Source: JAGRGG01 sp965217265 (GTDB lineage: Bacteria > Pseudomonadota > Alphaproteobacteria > Geminicoccales > Geminicoccaceae). From it: DNA of 64,000 nucleotides. Each line of letters begins with the position of its first letter. Position 1 is the first letter of the stretch. The DNA is taken from NCBI GenBank assembly GCA_965217265.1, contig CBDCHP010000018.1, forward strand, positions 868,001-932,000, in the 5' to 3' direction. Below are positions 24,439 to 32,631 of this stretch, piece by piece. Under the pieces are notes generated by a model. That model did not search any database. It saw only the letters and a list, made by a program, of their open reading frames with translations, and was not told where the DNA came from. The position numbers and the translations under genes were made by a program.

Positions 24439-26682
24439 ATGGACGCCCGGATCGACGACGCGGCGGGGGAGCTCGCCGGCCTGCTGCGCGCGGCAACCCC
24501 GGCGCTGCGCGCCCTGCCGCGACGGCCACGGATCGCCGGCATCGGGCCGCGCGCCGCCGTTGGTGTGAAGCTGATCGAGATCGCTCGGGGGCGGGGCCGC
24601 AGGGATCTCCTCGACGCGCTCGAAGCCGACCCGGCGCTCGCCAAGCGCCTCAAGCTGCCGCGGGGCGCCGACCGGACGGGGATCGAGGCGGCCTTGGACC
24701 GGCACTTGGCCGGACCCGAAACGGCCCGGACGTTCGGCAAGCGCGTTTTGAGCGACCCGCGCGTCGCCGCCGCCCTGGACAGGATGATCCCACCTGACGC
24801 GGTGCGGCAGCGCTCCCTTCTCGACGCCTATCGCGGCCGACCCGTCGCGGCCGGTCCCCGACGGTGGTGGCGGTGGCACTGGCGGGCGCTCGGCACGGCG
24901 ATGGCGCCCCTCCTCGCCCCGCTCGTCTACCTCTACGCCGTTCTGCCTGGGCCGGAGCAGATCCGGGCGATCGTCGAGCGCCCCTCGCTCGAAGCGACGC
25001 CGCGGGCCGACGGCGGCCTCGACTTTCGCCACCCGGTCTTCCCGATCCCGGTCTGGATGAGCGCCTTGCCCCCAAGCTTGCGCGACGCGGTGATCGAGGG
25101 CGAGGACCGCTACTTCGCGCGGCATTTCGGCTTCTCGCTTCGGGGCATCGGCCGGGCGGTGCGCGACAACCTGCCCCGCCTGTTCGGCGGCGAGGGGCTC
25201 AAGGGCGGCGGCAGCACGATCACGCAGCAACTGGCACGGCTCGTCTTCCTCACCGCCGACCGCTCGCTCCTGCGCAAGCTGCGGGAACTGCTGCTGGCGA
25301 TCAAGCTCGAACTCACCTTGGACAAGGACGAGATCCTGCGCCTCTACCTGAGCCGGGCGCCGCTCGGCAACGGGGTCTACGGCTTCGAGCAGGCGGCGCG
25401 CTACTATTTCGGCGAGCGGGCGCGGGATCTGCGCCCCTACCAAGCGGCGATGCTGGCCGCGATGCTGCCGGCACCCGAGCGCCGTAACCCGATCGACGAC
25501 CTCGCGACTGCCAAGCGCCTCGCCGAAGCGCGGCTGCGCCTCCTCGTCGGGCGCGGCCGGCTCGACGCGAACGCGGCGGGTCGCGAGATCGCGGCCGTCG
25601 AAGCCCTGACGCCCGGCGGCCTCAAGACCGGCGACCGCGGCGTGCCGCGCGCGACCTACGCTTGGTTTCGCGACTGGATCGTGGACGAGGTGCGGGGCCT
25701 CGGGCTCGAACAAGGCAAGGCCGTCAGGCTCGTCCTCACCCTCGACCCCCTGGCGCAGGTCTACGCCGAACTCGCCGTCGAGCGGGCGCTGCGCGCGGGG
25801 GCGGGACTGAGCGTCGGGCAGGCGGCACTCCTGGCGCTCGGCACCGACGGCGGCGTGCTGGCGATGGTCGGCGGCGGCGACTGGCGGGTCTCGCAGCTCA
25901 ACCGCACGACCCAGACCTACCGGGCCCCCGCCTCGACCTTCAAGCCGTTCGTCTACCTGAGCGCCCTGGAGGCGGGGCTGCGGGCCGACGATCCGATCGA
26001 CGACGCGCCCTACGCGACAACAAGGGCGGGCCAACCCTGGCCGCGCAACTTCGCCGGCACCTACGCCGGCCGGACGACGCTGGCGGAGGCGCTGGCCGCC
26101 TCGCACAACGCCGCCACCGTTCAACTCGGCACGACGCTGGGCCTGGAGCGGGTGGCGGCGACGGCGAAACGCCTCGGCCTGCCGGCGCCGTCCGCGCCCG
26201 GCCCCGGCTACGTCCTCGGCGTGCGCGAGACGACGATGCTCGACCTCGTGCGCGCCTACGCAATCATCGCCAATCGCGGCCGGGACGTGGCGCCGCACGG
26301 CGTCGTGGCGCTGCAGGGCACGGACGGGCGGGTGCGCTACTGGCGGGGCAGGGCGAGGGGCGGGCGGCTCGTCGCCGAGGCGGACGCGCTCGCGCTCACC
26401 GCCATGCTCAAAGGCGTGGTCGAGCGCGGCACCGGGCAGAACGCCCGCTTCGCCCGCGGCATCGCCGGCAAGACCGGCACGGGCCAGGACAACCGCGACG
26501 CGTGGTTCGTCGGCTACACCGGCGACGTGGCGGCGGGGATCTGGCTCGGCAACGACGACAACGCGCCGATGCAAGGCGTCAGCGGCGGCGGGCTGCCGGC
26601 GCGCTGGTGGAAGAACTTCATGGCCAACCTCTACGACGACCGGCCGCTGCCGCCGCTCGGCACCCCGTCCGGGGCCGGGTAG
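24439..26682 (+). CDS. Bifunctional class A penicillin-binding protein (glycosyltransferase/transpeptidase)
   Basis: 747 residues. A long cytoplasmic N terminus (about 1-150) precedes one membrane segment (about 153-172). The GT51 glycosyltransferase domain has the catalytic glutamate in VIEGEDRYFARHFG and the GGGSTITQQLAR and LYLSRAPLGNGVYGFEQAA motifs. The transpeptidase domain has SxxK as PASTFKPF, SxN as ASHNAA and KTG as AGKTGTGQDNRDAWF. It polymerises and cross-links peptidoglycan. The ATG at 24439 is preceded by GAAGAGCCGGAAC. The 150-residue cytoplasmic leader is longer than in most PBP1A/1C proteins. The 3' end overlaps the convergent DUF421 gene by 52 bases. Confidence 0.93.
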   Translation: MDARIDDAAGELAGLLRAATPALRALPRRPRIAGIGPRAAVGVKLIEIARGRGRRDLLDALEADPALAKRLKLPRGADRTGIEAALDRHLAGPETARTFGKRVLSDPRVAAALDRMIPPDAVRQRSLLDAYRGRPVAAGPRRWWRWHWRALGTAMAPLLAPLVYLYAVLPGPEQIRAIVERPSLEATPRADGGLDFRHPVFPIPVWMSALPPSLRDAVIEGEDRYFARHFGFSLRGIGRAVRDNLPRLFGGEGLKGGGSTITQQLARLVFLTADRSLLRKLRELLLAIKLELTLDKDEILRLYLSRAPLGNGVYGFEQAARYYFGERARDLRPYQAAMLAAMLPAPERRNPIDDLATAKRLAEARLRLLVGRGRLDANAAGREIAAVEALTPGGLKTGDRGVPRATYAWFRDWIVDEVRGLGLEQGKAVRLVLTLDPLAQVYAELAVERALRAGAGLSVGQAALLALGTDGGVLAMVGGGDWRVSQLNRTTQTYRAPASTFKPFVYLSALEAGLRADDPIDDAPYATTRAGQPWPRNFAGTYAGRTTLAEALAASHNAATVQLGTTLGLERVAATAKRLGLPAPSAPGPGYVLGVRETTMLDLVRAYAIIANRGRDVAPHGVVALQGTDGRVRYWRGRARGGRLVAEADALALTAMLKGVVERGTGQNARFARGIAGKTGTGQDNRDAWFVGYTGDVAAGIWLGNDDNAPMQGVSGGGLPARWWKNFMANLYDDRPLPPLGTPSGAG

Positions 26683-27182
26683 TTCATCGCCGGGCGCAGC
26701 GCGGTCGGCTTGCCCTTCGTCTTCGGCACGACGCTGAAGGTGCCGTCGGTCTCCAGAACGACCGCCTGGATGCCGTCGAGGTCGTCGTGGCCGGAACTGC
26801 GCACGGCGGCGAGCACCTCGACCTCGGCGACGCGCTCGCGCTTGAGGGCGCCTTGCAGCATCTGCCCGTCGTGGAAGATGAGCGCGGGCTCGGACTTGAC
26901 GAGGTCGGCGAACTTCGCCGAGCGCACCGAGAGGTAGGCGACGACGTATTGCAGCCCGATCAGGAGCGCGAAGGCGGCCAGCCCCTCGGCGAGCGCCACG
27001 CCCTTCGAGAGGAGAACGGTGGCCAGCGTCGAGCCCAGGGCGACGGTGACGATCATGTCGAAGGCGTTCATCTTGGAGAGTGTGCGCTTGCCGCTGACGC
27101 GCAGGAAGGCGACGAGGGCGACGTAGGCCAGCGTGCCGACCACGATGGTCCGGGCGAGGTCGATCCAGGAGTCGAAAAACAT
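26631..27182 (-). CDS. DUF421 domain-containing membrane protein (YetF-like)
   Basis: 183 residues: three membrane segments (about 10-30, 40-60, 63-85), then a soluble domain with LVKSEPALIFHDGQML and LRSSG-like VRSSGHDDLDGIQAVVLETDGTFSVV, typical of YetF/DUF421. Function unknown; B. subtilis relatives affect membrane or spore properties. The last 17 codons overlap the penicillin-binding protein gene antisense. The start ATG faces the sugar transporter operon across 199 bp. Confidence 0.88.
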   Translation of the reverse strand: MFFDSWIDLARTIVVGTLAYVALVAFLRVSGKRTLSKMNAFDMIVTVALGSTLATVLLSKGVALAEGLAAFALLIGLQYVVAYLSVRSAKFADLVKSEPALIFHDGQMLQGALKRERVAEVEVLAAVRSSGHDDLDGIQAVVLETDGTFSVVPKTKGKPTALRPAMNYPAPDGVPSGGSGRSS

Positions 27183-27381
27183 TTATTGTCGGCCTCTCGG
27201 CGTTCGGGTTCCTGTCTCGAACATACCCACGCGCTCAAGGTTTGTCGCACGAACGTCGAGGCTGTTCGCGGCGGGCGGGGCCGCCTACAATCGCGCCGCG
27301 GCGCCGACGTTGCGGGCCGTTCGTCATCGAAGGGCGAGCCCCGGCTTCAAGGGGCCAAAGATCGAAGGAGGCATAAGCAAC
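27183..27381. promoter_or_regulatory. Divergent intergenic region upstream of the sugar ABC operon
   Basis: 199 bp between the starts of the DUF421 gene and the sugar-binding protein gene must hold both promoters. The only clear element is a strong ribosome site, AAGGAGG at 27365-27371, ten bases before the ATG at 27382. I see no convincing operator. Confidence 0.45.
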
Positions 27382-28374
27382 ATGTTGAAGACGTTGAAGC
27401 GATTGGCCCTCGGCGCCGCCTGCGCCGCCCTCGTGGCCGGCACCGCCGCGGCGCAGGACGAGCCCACCTTGGGCGTCGTCGTCAAGATCGGCGGCATCCC
27501 CTGGTTCAACGCCATGCAGGTCGGCATCGAGGAGCAGGGCGAGAAACTCGGGGTCGACGCCTCGATGATCGGCCCGACCAGCGCCGATCCGGCCTTGCAG
27601 GTGCGCGCGATCGAGGACCTGATCGCGCAGGGCGTCGACGCGATCGGCGTCGTACCCAACGACGCCGAGGTGCTGGAGCCGGTCCTCGCCAAGGCGATGG
27701 CGCAGGGCATCCACGTCATCACGCACGAATCGCCCGAGCAGAAGAACGTCGATTGGAACTTCGAGCTCGCCTCCTCGGAGGGTTTCGGCGAGGCGCACGC
27801 CAAGCTGCTCGCCGAGAAGATGGGCGGAGAAGGCAAGTACGCCGTCTTCGTCGGCTCGCTCACCGTGCCCTTGCACAACGCCTGGGCCGACGCGGCGATC
27901 GCGTATCTCAAGGAGAACCACCCCGACATGCAACTCGTCGGCGAGCGCTACGGCGTCGCCGAGAGCGCCGACGACAGCCGCAGAACCGCCCTCGACCTGA
28001 TCGCCGCCAACCCCGACCTCAAGGGCTTCCTCGCCTTCGGTAGCCAAGGGCCGATCGGCGCCGGCCGCGCGATCGAGGAGCGGCGTAAAGTCGGCGAGAT
28101 CTTCGTCCTCGGGCCGTTCTCGCCGGGGCAGGGGCGCAGTCTCATCAAAGACGACGCGATCAGCGGCGGCTTCATGTGGAACCCGATGGAGGCCGGCCGC
28201 GTCTTCGTCACGCTGGCCGACATGCTGATCAAGGGCGAGAAGATTGAGGACGGCACCGAGATCGAGGGCCTTGGCGTCGTCCAACCCGACTCCGAGACGC
28301 ACAACATCATCGTCGACAACCTAGTGGCGATCAACAAGGAGACGGTGGACGAACTGGCCGAGATGGGGCTGTAG
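27382..28374 (+). CDS. Sugar/autoinducer-type ABC transporter substrate-binding protein (LsrB/RbsB-like)
   Basis: 330 residues, periplasmic. The signal peptide is MLKTLKRLALGAACAALVAG with cleavage near AAA/QDE. The mature part follows the type I periplasmic sugar-binding fold: VVVKIGGIPWFNAMQVG, GPTSADPALQVRAIEDLIAQGVDAI, then FVGSLTVPLHNAWADAA, which align with LsrB, RhaS and related proteins. Ligand residues are not the LsrB set as far as I can judge, so the sugar is unknown. It is first in an operon with one double ATPase and two permeases. The TAG stop overlaps the first base of an inverted-repeat element that separates it from the ATPase gene. Confidence 0.88.
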   Translation: MLKTLKRLALGAACAALVAGTAAAQDEPTLGVVVKIGGIPWFNAMQVGIEEQGEKLGVDASMIGPTSADPALQVRAIEDLIAQGVDAIGVVPNDAEVLEPVLAKAMAQGIHVITHESPEQKNVDWNFELASSEGFGEAHAKLLAEKMGGEGKYAVFVGSLTVPLHNAWADAAIAYLKENHPDMQLVGERYGVAESADDSRRTALDLIAANPDLKGFLAFGSQGPIGAGRAIEERRKVGEIFVLGPFSPGQGRSLIKDDAISGGFMWNPMEAGRVFVTLADMLIKGEKIEDGTEIEGLGVVQPDSETHNIIVDNLVAINKETVDELAEMGL

Positions 28375-28517
28375 AACGCTTCGCGTCCGCTGCGCGGGGC
28401 TTCTTTTTTCTCTTTTTTGCTTTGTCCGAGGCTGGCCCTCGGCGCTGAGGCCAAGTTCGTGAGCAAGTTGCAAAAAAAGAAGAAAAGCCCGCGCGGCGAG
28501 CGCAACGCGGAGCGTTC
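28374..28517. repeat. Dispersed inverted-repeat element, copy 6, inside the sugar ABC operon
   Basis: The left arm GAACGCTTCGCGTCCGCTGC begins at the last base of the binding-protein TAG and continues GCGGGGCTTCTTTTTTCTCT. The right arm has AAAAAAAGAAGAAAAGCCC then GCGCGGCGAGCGCAACGCGG and AGCGTTC. The right terminus differs from other copies and creates GGAG ahead of the ATPase start. The centre holds CCGAGGCTGGCCCTCGG. Confidence 0.87.
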
Positions 28518-28521
28518 ATCC

Positions 28522-30000
28522 TTGCCGGTCCTCAAGCTCGAAGGCATAGCCAAGACCTTCGGCGGGGTGAAGGCGCTCGACAACGTTGCCTTCGATCTCT
28601 TCTCGGGCGAGGTGCATTGCCTCGCCGGCGAGAACGGGTCGGGCAAGAGCACGCTCATCAAGATTGTCACCGGGGTGCATCGGCCCGACGGCGGGCGCAT
28701 CGAGATCGACGGTGAGGCGGTGGCGTCGGTGACGCCGGCCCTGGCGCAGGAGGCCGGCATCGCCGTGATCTGGCAGGACTTGGCCCTGTTTCCCGAGATG
28801 AGCGTGATGGAGAACATCGCGCTTCACGCCGTCCTGGGGCCTGTGCCGAGGCGGGTCGATTACGCGGCGATGCGCGCAACGGCCGAGGCCAAGCTGGCCG
28901 AACTCGGCGTGCCGCTCGACGTCGAGGCGCCGCTGCGCGACTACGCCATCGCCCAGCGCCAGATCGTCGCCATCGCCCGGGCGCTGGTCGGCGGGCCGAA
29001 GATCGTCTTCATGGACGAGCCGACCGCATCCTTGACCCAGTCCGAGACCGACCGGCTGTTGGACATCGTCCGGCGCTTGGCGGCGGCGGGGATCGCCGTC
29101 GTCTTCGTCTCGCACCGGCTGGCCGAGGTGTTGGAGATCAGCGACCGGGTGACGGTGCTGCGCGACGGGGGGCGGGTCGGCGTCTTTCCAGGCGAGGGCA
29201 TGACCCAGTCGCGCCTGACCGAACTGATGACCGGCCGGACCTTTAAGAGCGCCGTGCGCGCGGCCGACCGCGACGGTGCGCCGGTCGTCCTGGAGGTGGC
29301 GGGCTTGGGCCGGGCGGGCGACTACGCCGACATCGACCTCACCGTCCGCGGGGGCGAGACGCTCGGCCTCACCGGCCTGCTCGGGTCCGGCCGCACGGAA
29401 CTGGCGCTCGCCCTGTTCGGGATGCGCCCGCCCGATGCGGGCACGATCCGGCTGAACGGCACCGAATGCCGCTTTCGCTCCAACCGCGACGCGATCCGGG
29501 CCGGCATCGCCTACCTCTCCGAGGACCGGCTGTCGCTCGGTCTCGTCCAGCCGCAGGCGATCGAGGACAACATCGTCGTCACGGTGCTGGACAAGATCAC
29601 GCGCGGCGGCTTCCTCGCCGAGCGCAAGAAGGGCGCCCTCGTCGCCAAGTGGATCGAGGATCTGGCGATCAAGATCGGCGCGCCGAGCGACCCGCTCGCG
29701 ACCCTCTCGGGCGGCAACCAGCAGCGGGTCGCGATCGCCAAGTGGCTGGCGATTGAGCCGAAGGTGATGATCCTCGACTCGCCCACCGTCGGCGTCGACG
29801 TCGGTGCCCGCGAGGGCATCTTCCAGATCGTCCGCGACCTCGCCGAGGCGGGGCTCGCCATCTTGCTGATCTCGGACGAGGTGCCGGAAGTCTACTTCAA
29901 CGCCGATCGCGTCCTGCACATGGCCGAGGGCCGCATCGTCGGCGCCTACGATCCGCGGGAGGCCGCGCTGCAAGACCTGGAGAAGGCCGTCTATGGCTAG
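28522..30000 (+). CDS. Sugar ABC transporter ATP-binding protein (two ATPase domains)
   Basis: 492 residues, RbsA-like. The N-terminal ATPase has GENGSGKST and Walker B IVFMDEPTASL. The C-terminal ATPase has the degenerate Walker A GLLGSGRTE, normal for this family, plus LSGGNQQRVAIAKW and the CUT2-type ending. The TTG at 28522 gives the conserved start PVLKLEGIAKTFGG. The frame stays open upstream to 28417, but that stretch is the inverted-repeat element and is not family-like. GGAG at 28509-28512, contributed by the element, is the only ribosome-site candidate. The stop overlaps the start of the next gene by 8 bases. Confidence 0.88.
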   Translation: MPVLKLEGIAKTFGGVKALDNVAFDLFSGEVHCLAGENGSGKSTLIKIVTGVHRPDGGRIEIDGEAVASVTPALAQEAGIAVIWQDLALFPEMSVMENIALHAVLGPVPRRVDYAAMRATAEAKLAELGVPLDVEAPLRDYAIAQRQIVAIARALVGGPKIVFMDEPTASLTQSETDRLLDIVRRLAAAGIAVVFVSHRLAEVLEISDRVTVLRDGGRVGVFPGEGMTQSRLTELMTGRTFKSAVRAADRDGAPVVLEVAGLGRAGDYADIDLTVRGGETLGLTGLLGSGRTELALALFGMRPPDAGTIRLNGTECRFRSNRDAIRAGIAYLSEDRLSLGLVQPQAIEDNIVVTVLDKITRGGFLAERKKGALVAKWIEDLAIKIGAPSDPLATLSGGNQQRVAIAKWLAIEPKVMILDSPTVGVDVGAREGIFQIVRDLAEAGLAILLISDEVPEVYFNADRVLHMAEGRIVGAYDPREAALQDLEKAVYG

Positions 30001-30988
30001 GCTGTTGCGGCGCTACCCGACCGAGACCGCGCTCACCGTCTTCCTCCTCCTGATCGGCGCCTTCTTGGGCCTTATGTCCGAGCAGTTCCTGACGCTCGCC
30101 AACCTGTTCAATCTGCTCAACACGAGCGCCGTCAACCTGATCTTCGCCGTCGGGCTCCTCGTCGTCCTGATCGCGGGCGGCATCGACATCTCGTTCGCCG
30201 TCGCCGCCTCGGTCGTGCAGTACGTGACCGCGTTGGTGCTCGAAGCCATCGGCGGCGGCAACTGGGCCCTCGGCCTTCTGATCGCCGGCGCCTGCGGGAT
30301 CGGGTTGGGCGCGATCAACGCCGCCCTGATCCACTACTTTCGCATCATCTCCATCGTCGTCACCATCGCCACCTTCAACGTCTATTTCGGCCTGTTGATG
30401 TTCTTCACCCGCGGCGTTTCGATCTACACGTTGCCCGACTGGTGGATCGATCGGGTCATCCTGTTCGAGCGCGAGGCGGCCGACGGCACATGGGCCGAAC
30501 TGACCCTGCCGGTCGCGTTCACGGCCGTCTGCGTGCTCGCCACCTACCTCTTCGTTCGCCACACCACGACCGGGCGCCAGCTCTACGCCTTCGGCGACAA
30601 CCCCGAAGGCGCCGCGCGCGCCGGGATCAACGTCGCCTCGATGCAGTTCATCGCGTTCGGCTGGCTAGGATTGATGGCCGGCATCGGCGGGCTGATCCAG
30701 GTGAACTACGCCCAGGAGGTGGTGCCGAACGCCCTTTATGGCCGCGAACTCGACGTGCTCGCCGCCGTCGTCCTCGGCGGGGCGCGCTTGGGCGGCGGGC
30801 GCGGCACGGTACTCGGCTGCGTCCTGGGCGTGCTGTTGATCTCGGTGACGCAAAACGGCCTCAACCTGCTCGGCGTCTCGCCCTACGCCTTCAAGATGGT
30901 CGTCGGCTTCGTCATCCTGGTTGCCATCACCGCCTCGAACGTGCGCCTGGACCACATCCTCCCCTCGCGTCGGCGGGCGGGCGCATGA
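29993..30988 (+). CDS. Sugar ABC transporter permease 1
   Basis: 331 residues with about eight to ten hydrophobic segments of the RbsC/LsrC family. It carries the family motifs GIDISFAVAASV near the N terminus and AVVLGGARLGGGRGTV near the C terminus. The loop YAFGDNPEGAARAGINV is the EAA-like ATPase contact. ATG overlaps the ATPase gene, and its TGA overlaps the next permease as ATGA, so the three genes are coupled. Confidence 0.9.
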   Translation: MARLLRRYPTETALTVFLLLIGAFLGLMSEQFLTLANLFNLLNTSAVNLIFAVGLLVVLIAGGIDISFAVAASVVQYVTALVLEAIGGGNWALGLLIAGACGIGLGAINAALIHYFRIISIVVTIATFNVYFGLLMFFTRGVSIYTLPDWWIDRVILFEREAADGTWAELTLPVAFTAVCVLATYLFVRHTTTGRQLYAFGDNPEGAARAGINVASMQFIAFGWLGLMAGIGGLIQVNYAQEVVPNALYGRELDVLAAVVLGGARLGGGRGTVLGCVLGVLLISVTQNGLNLLGVSPYAFKMVVGFVILVAITASNVRLDHILPSRRRAGA

Positions 30989-32028
30989 ACGGCCTTTGGC
31001 GGGGGTTGCGAAAGACCCTCGGCGGCGACGTGCTCGGCCTGACCCTGGCGCTCGTCGCCGTCGTCGTCGTCTTCGGCTTGATGTCGCCGCGCTTTCTCTC
31101 GCTCGCGACCTTCAACTCCGTCGCCTTTCAACTGCCCGAACTCGGCCTCCTCACGCTCGCCATGCTGCTGCCGATCCTCTCAGGCGGCCTCAACCTCGCC
31201 GTCACCTTCACCGCCAACGTCTCGGGCCTCGCGCTCGCCTGGGTGCTGCAGAGCTTCGGCGGCGCCGACGCTGGGGTGGGCGCCCTTCTCCTCGGCAGCG
31301 GTCTGGCGCTCGCGGTGGGCGCCCTGAGCGGCCTCGTGATGGGGCTGATCGTCGCCTACGTCGGCGCCCACCCGATCCTGGTCTCGCTCTCGATGATGAT
31401 CTTCCTGCGGGGCTTGGGCGAGTTCTTGACCCGCGGCGGCGACATCTCCGGCTTTCCCGCCTTCGTCGCCCTGATCGGCCAGGGCAGCCTGTTCGGCATC
31501 CCCGTGCCGCTCCTCGTCTTCCTCGCCGCCGTCCTGGCGTGGGGCGTCCTCTTGCGCCGCACCAAGCTCGGCTTCGCCACCTATATGCTCGGCTCGAACA
31601 TCGAGGCGACGCGCTACTCGGGCGTCCACACCAAGCGGGCGCTGACGCTGGTCTACACGCTGTCCGGCGTCATGTGCGCGATCGCCGGCATCGTCATGCT
31701 CGCCCGCTTCAACTCGGTCCGGGTCGGCCACGGCGAAGCCTACCTGCTCATCACCGTGCTCGCCTGCTTCTTGGGCGGCGTCGACCCGTTCGGCGGCTTC
31801 GGCCGGGTGAGCGCCGTCCTCGTCGCCCTCGTCGTCCTGCAACTCCTCTCCTCCGGCCTCAACCTGATCGGCGCCAACCAACACCTCGCCACCGCGATGT
31901 GGGGCCTGATCCTGATCGGGGTGATGGTGTTGCGGCACCTACGAGAACGCTACGCGTCCGCTGCGCGGGGCTCTTTTTCTTCTTTTTTTACAACTTCGAC
32001 CCGAACTGGCCCCAACGCCGAGGGCTAG
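30985..32028 (+). CDS. Sugar ABC transporter permease 2, C-terminal tail encoded by a repeat element
   Basis: 347 residues, second RbsC/LsrD-type permease; two distinct permease genes after one double ATPase match Lsr and Rha transporters. Motifs: ILSGGLNLAVTFTAN, the EAA-like loop YMLGSNIEATRYSGV and the C-terminal CFLGGVDPFGGFGRV. The conserved family end is near VMVLRHLRER at 31947. From there the frame runs into inverted-repeat copy 7, adding about 27 residues (YASAARGSFSSFF and on) before a TAG at 32026. This tail is Ser/Phe-rich and unlike the rest; the ancestral stop is presumably lost. Confidence 0.87.
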   Translation: MNGLWRGLRKTLGGDVLGLTLALVAVVVVFGLMSPRFLSLATFNSVAFQLPELGLLTLAMLLPILSGGLNLAVTFTANVSGLALAWVLQSFGGADAGVGALLLGSGLALAVGALSGLVMGLIVAYVGAHPILVSLSMMIFLRGLGEFLTRGGDISGFPAFVALIGQGSLFGIPVPLLVFLAAVLAWGVLLRRTKLGFATYMLGSNIEATRYSGVHTKRALTLVYTLSGVMCAIAGIVMLARFNSVRVGHGEAYLLITVLACFLGGVDPFGGFGRVSAVLVALVVLQLLSSGLNLIGANQHLATAMWGLILIGVMVLRHLRERYASAARGSFSSFFTTSTRTGPNAEG

Positions 32029-32087
32029 CCCCGGACAAAAGCAAAAAGAAAAGAGAAAAAGCTCCGCGCAGCGGACGCGTAGCGTTC
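31945..32087. repeat. Dispersed inverted-repeat element, copy 7
   Basis: One of the most symmetric copies: GAACGCTACGCGTCCGCTGC, GCGGGGCTCTTTTTCTTCTT on the left and AAAAAGAAAAGAGAAAAAGC, TCCGCGCAGCGGACGCGTAG, CGTTC on the right. The centre has CCGAACTGGCCCCAACGCCG. The preceding permease is translated through its left arm. The right end is 13 bases before the sixA ATG. Confidence 0.88.
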
Positions 32088-32100
32088 TATAACCCTTCCC

Positions 32101-32631
32101 ATGACAACCGAACGCGAAGTCCTGCTCCTGCGCCACGCCAAGTCGAACCGGGACGATCCCGGCGACGACAAGGAGCGCGGCCTCGCGCCGAGGGGCGAGA
32201 AGGCGGCGCCGAGGATGGGCCGCTTCATCGCCGAAGCCGGCCTGATCCCCGATCGCGTCCTGGTCTCGACCGCGGCGAGGGCCAGGGCGACGCTCGACCT
32301 CGTCGTCGGCGCCTGGGGCAAGGACGCCCCGCAGGTCGAGGCGCTGGACGAGCTTTACTTGGCCGAGCCCGAAACGATCCTGCGCCTGATCCAGGGCCAG
32401 CCGGACAGGATCGGGCGCGTCATGCTGGTCGGCCACAACCCCGGCTTCGAGCGAACGGCGATGCAACTGATCGGCGGCGGCGACGCCGGGGCGGTCGAGG
32501 CGATGCGATCGAAGTTTCCGACCGCAGCACTGGCGCAGATCGGCTTTCGCGCCGATAGCTGGGCCGACGTCAAACCCGGCCGCGGCAAGCTCACGCGCTT
32601 TCAGACGCCGCGGAACCTCGACGCCGACTGA
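32101..32631 (+). CDS. sixA: Phosphohistidine phosphatase SixA family protein
   Basis: 176-residue histidine phosphatase. The catalytic RHG-type motif is RHAKS with nucleophile H12, and the second catalytic histidine is in VGHNPGFE. SixA removes phosphate from histidine phosphotransfer domains; the family also includes other small phosphatases, so the substrate is inferred. The 3' end overlaps the convergent mdoH gene by 41 bases. The ribosome site is weak, so it could depend on readthrough from the sugar operon past repeat copy 7. Confidence 0.85.
   Translation: MTTEREVLLLRHAKSNRDDPGDDKERGLAPRGEKAAPRMGRFIAEAGLIPDRVLVSTAARARATLDLVVGAWGKDAPQVEALDELYLAEPETILRLIQGQPDRIGRVMLVGHNPGFERTAMQLIGGGDAGAVEAMRSKFPTAALAQIGFRADSWADVKPGRGKLTRFQTPRNLDAD

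Noticed and set aside
28417..28521. Upstream start of the sugar ABC ATPase inside the repeat
   Set aside because: The extra 35 residues (LCPRLALGAEAKF and a Lys-rich run) are translation of the inverted-repeat element and do not belong to the ATPase family.
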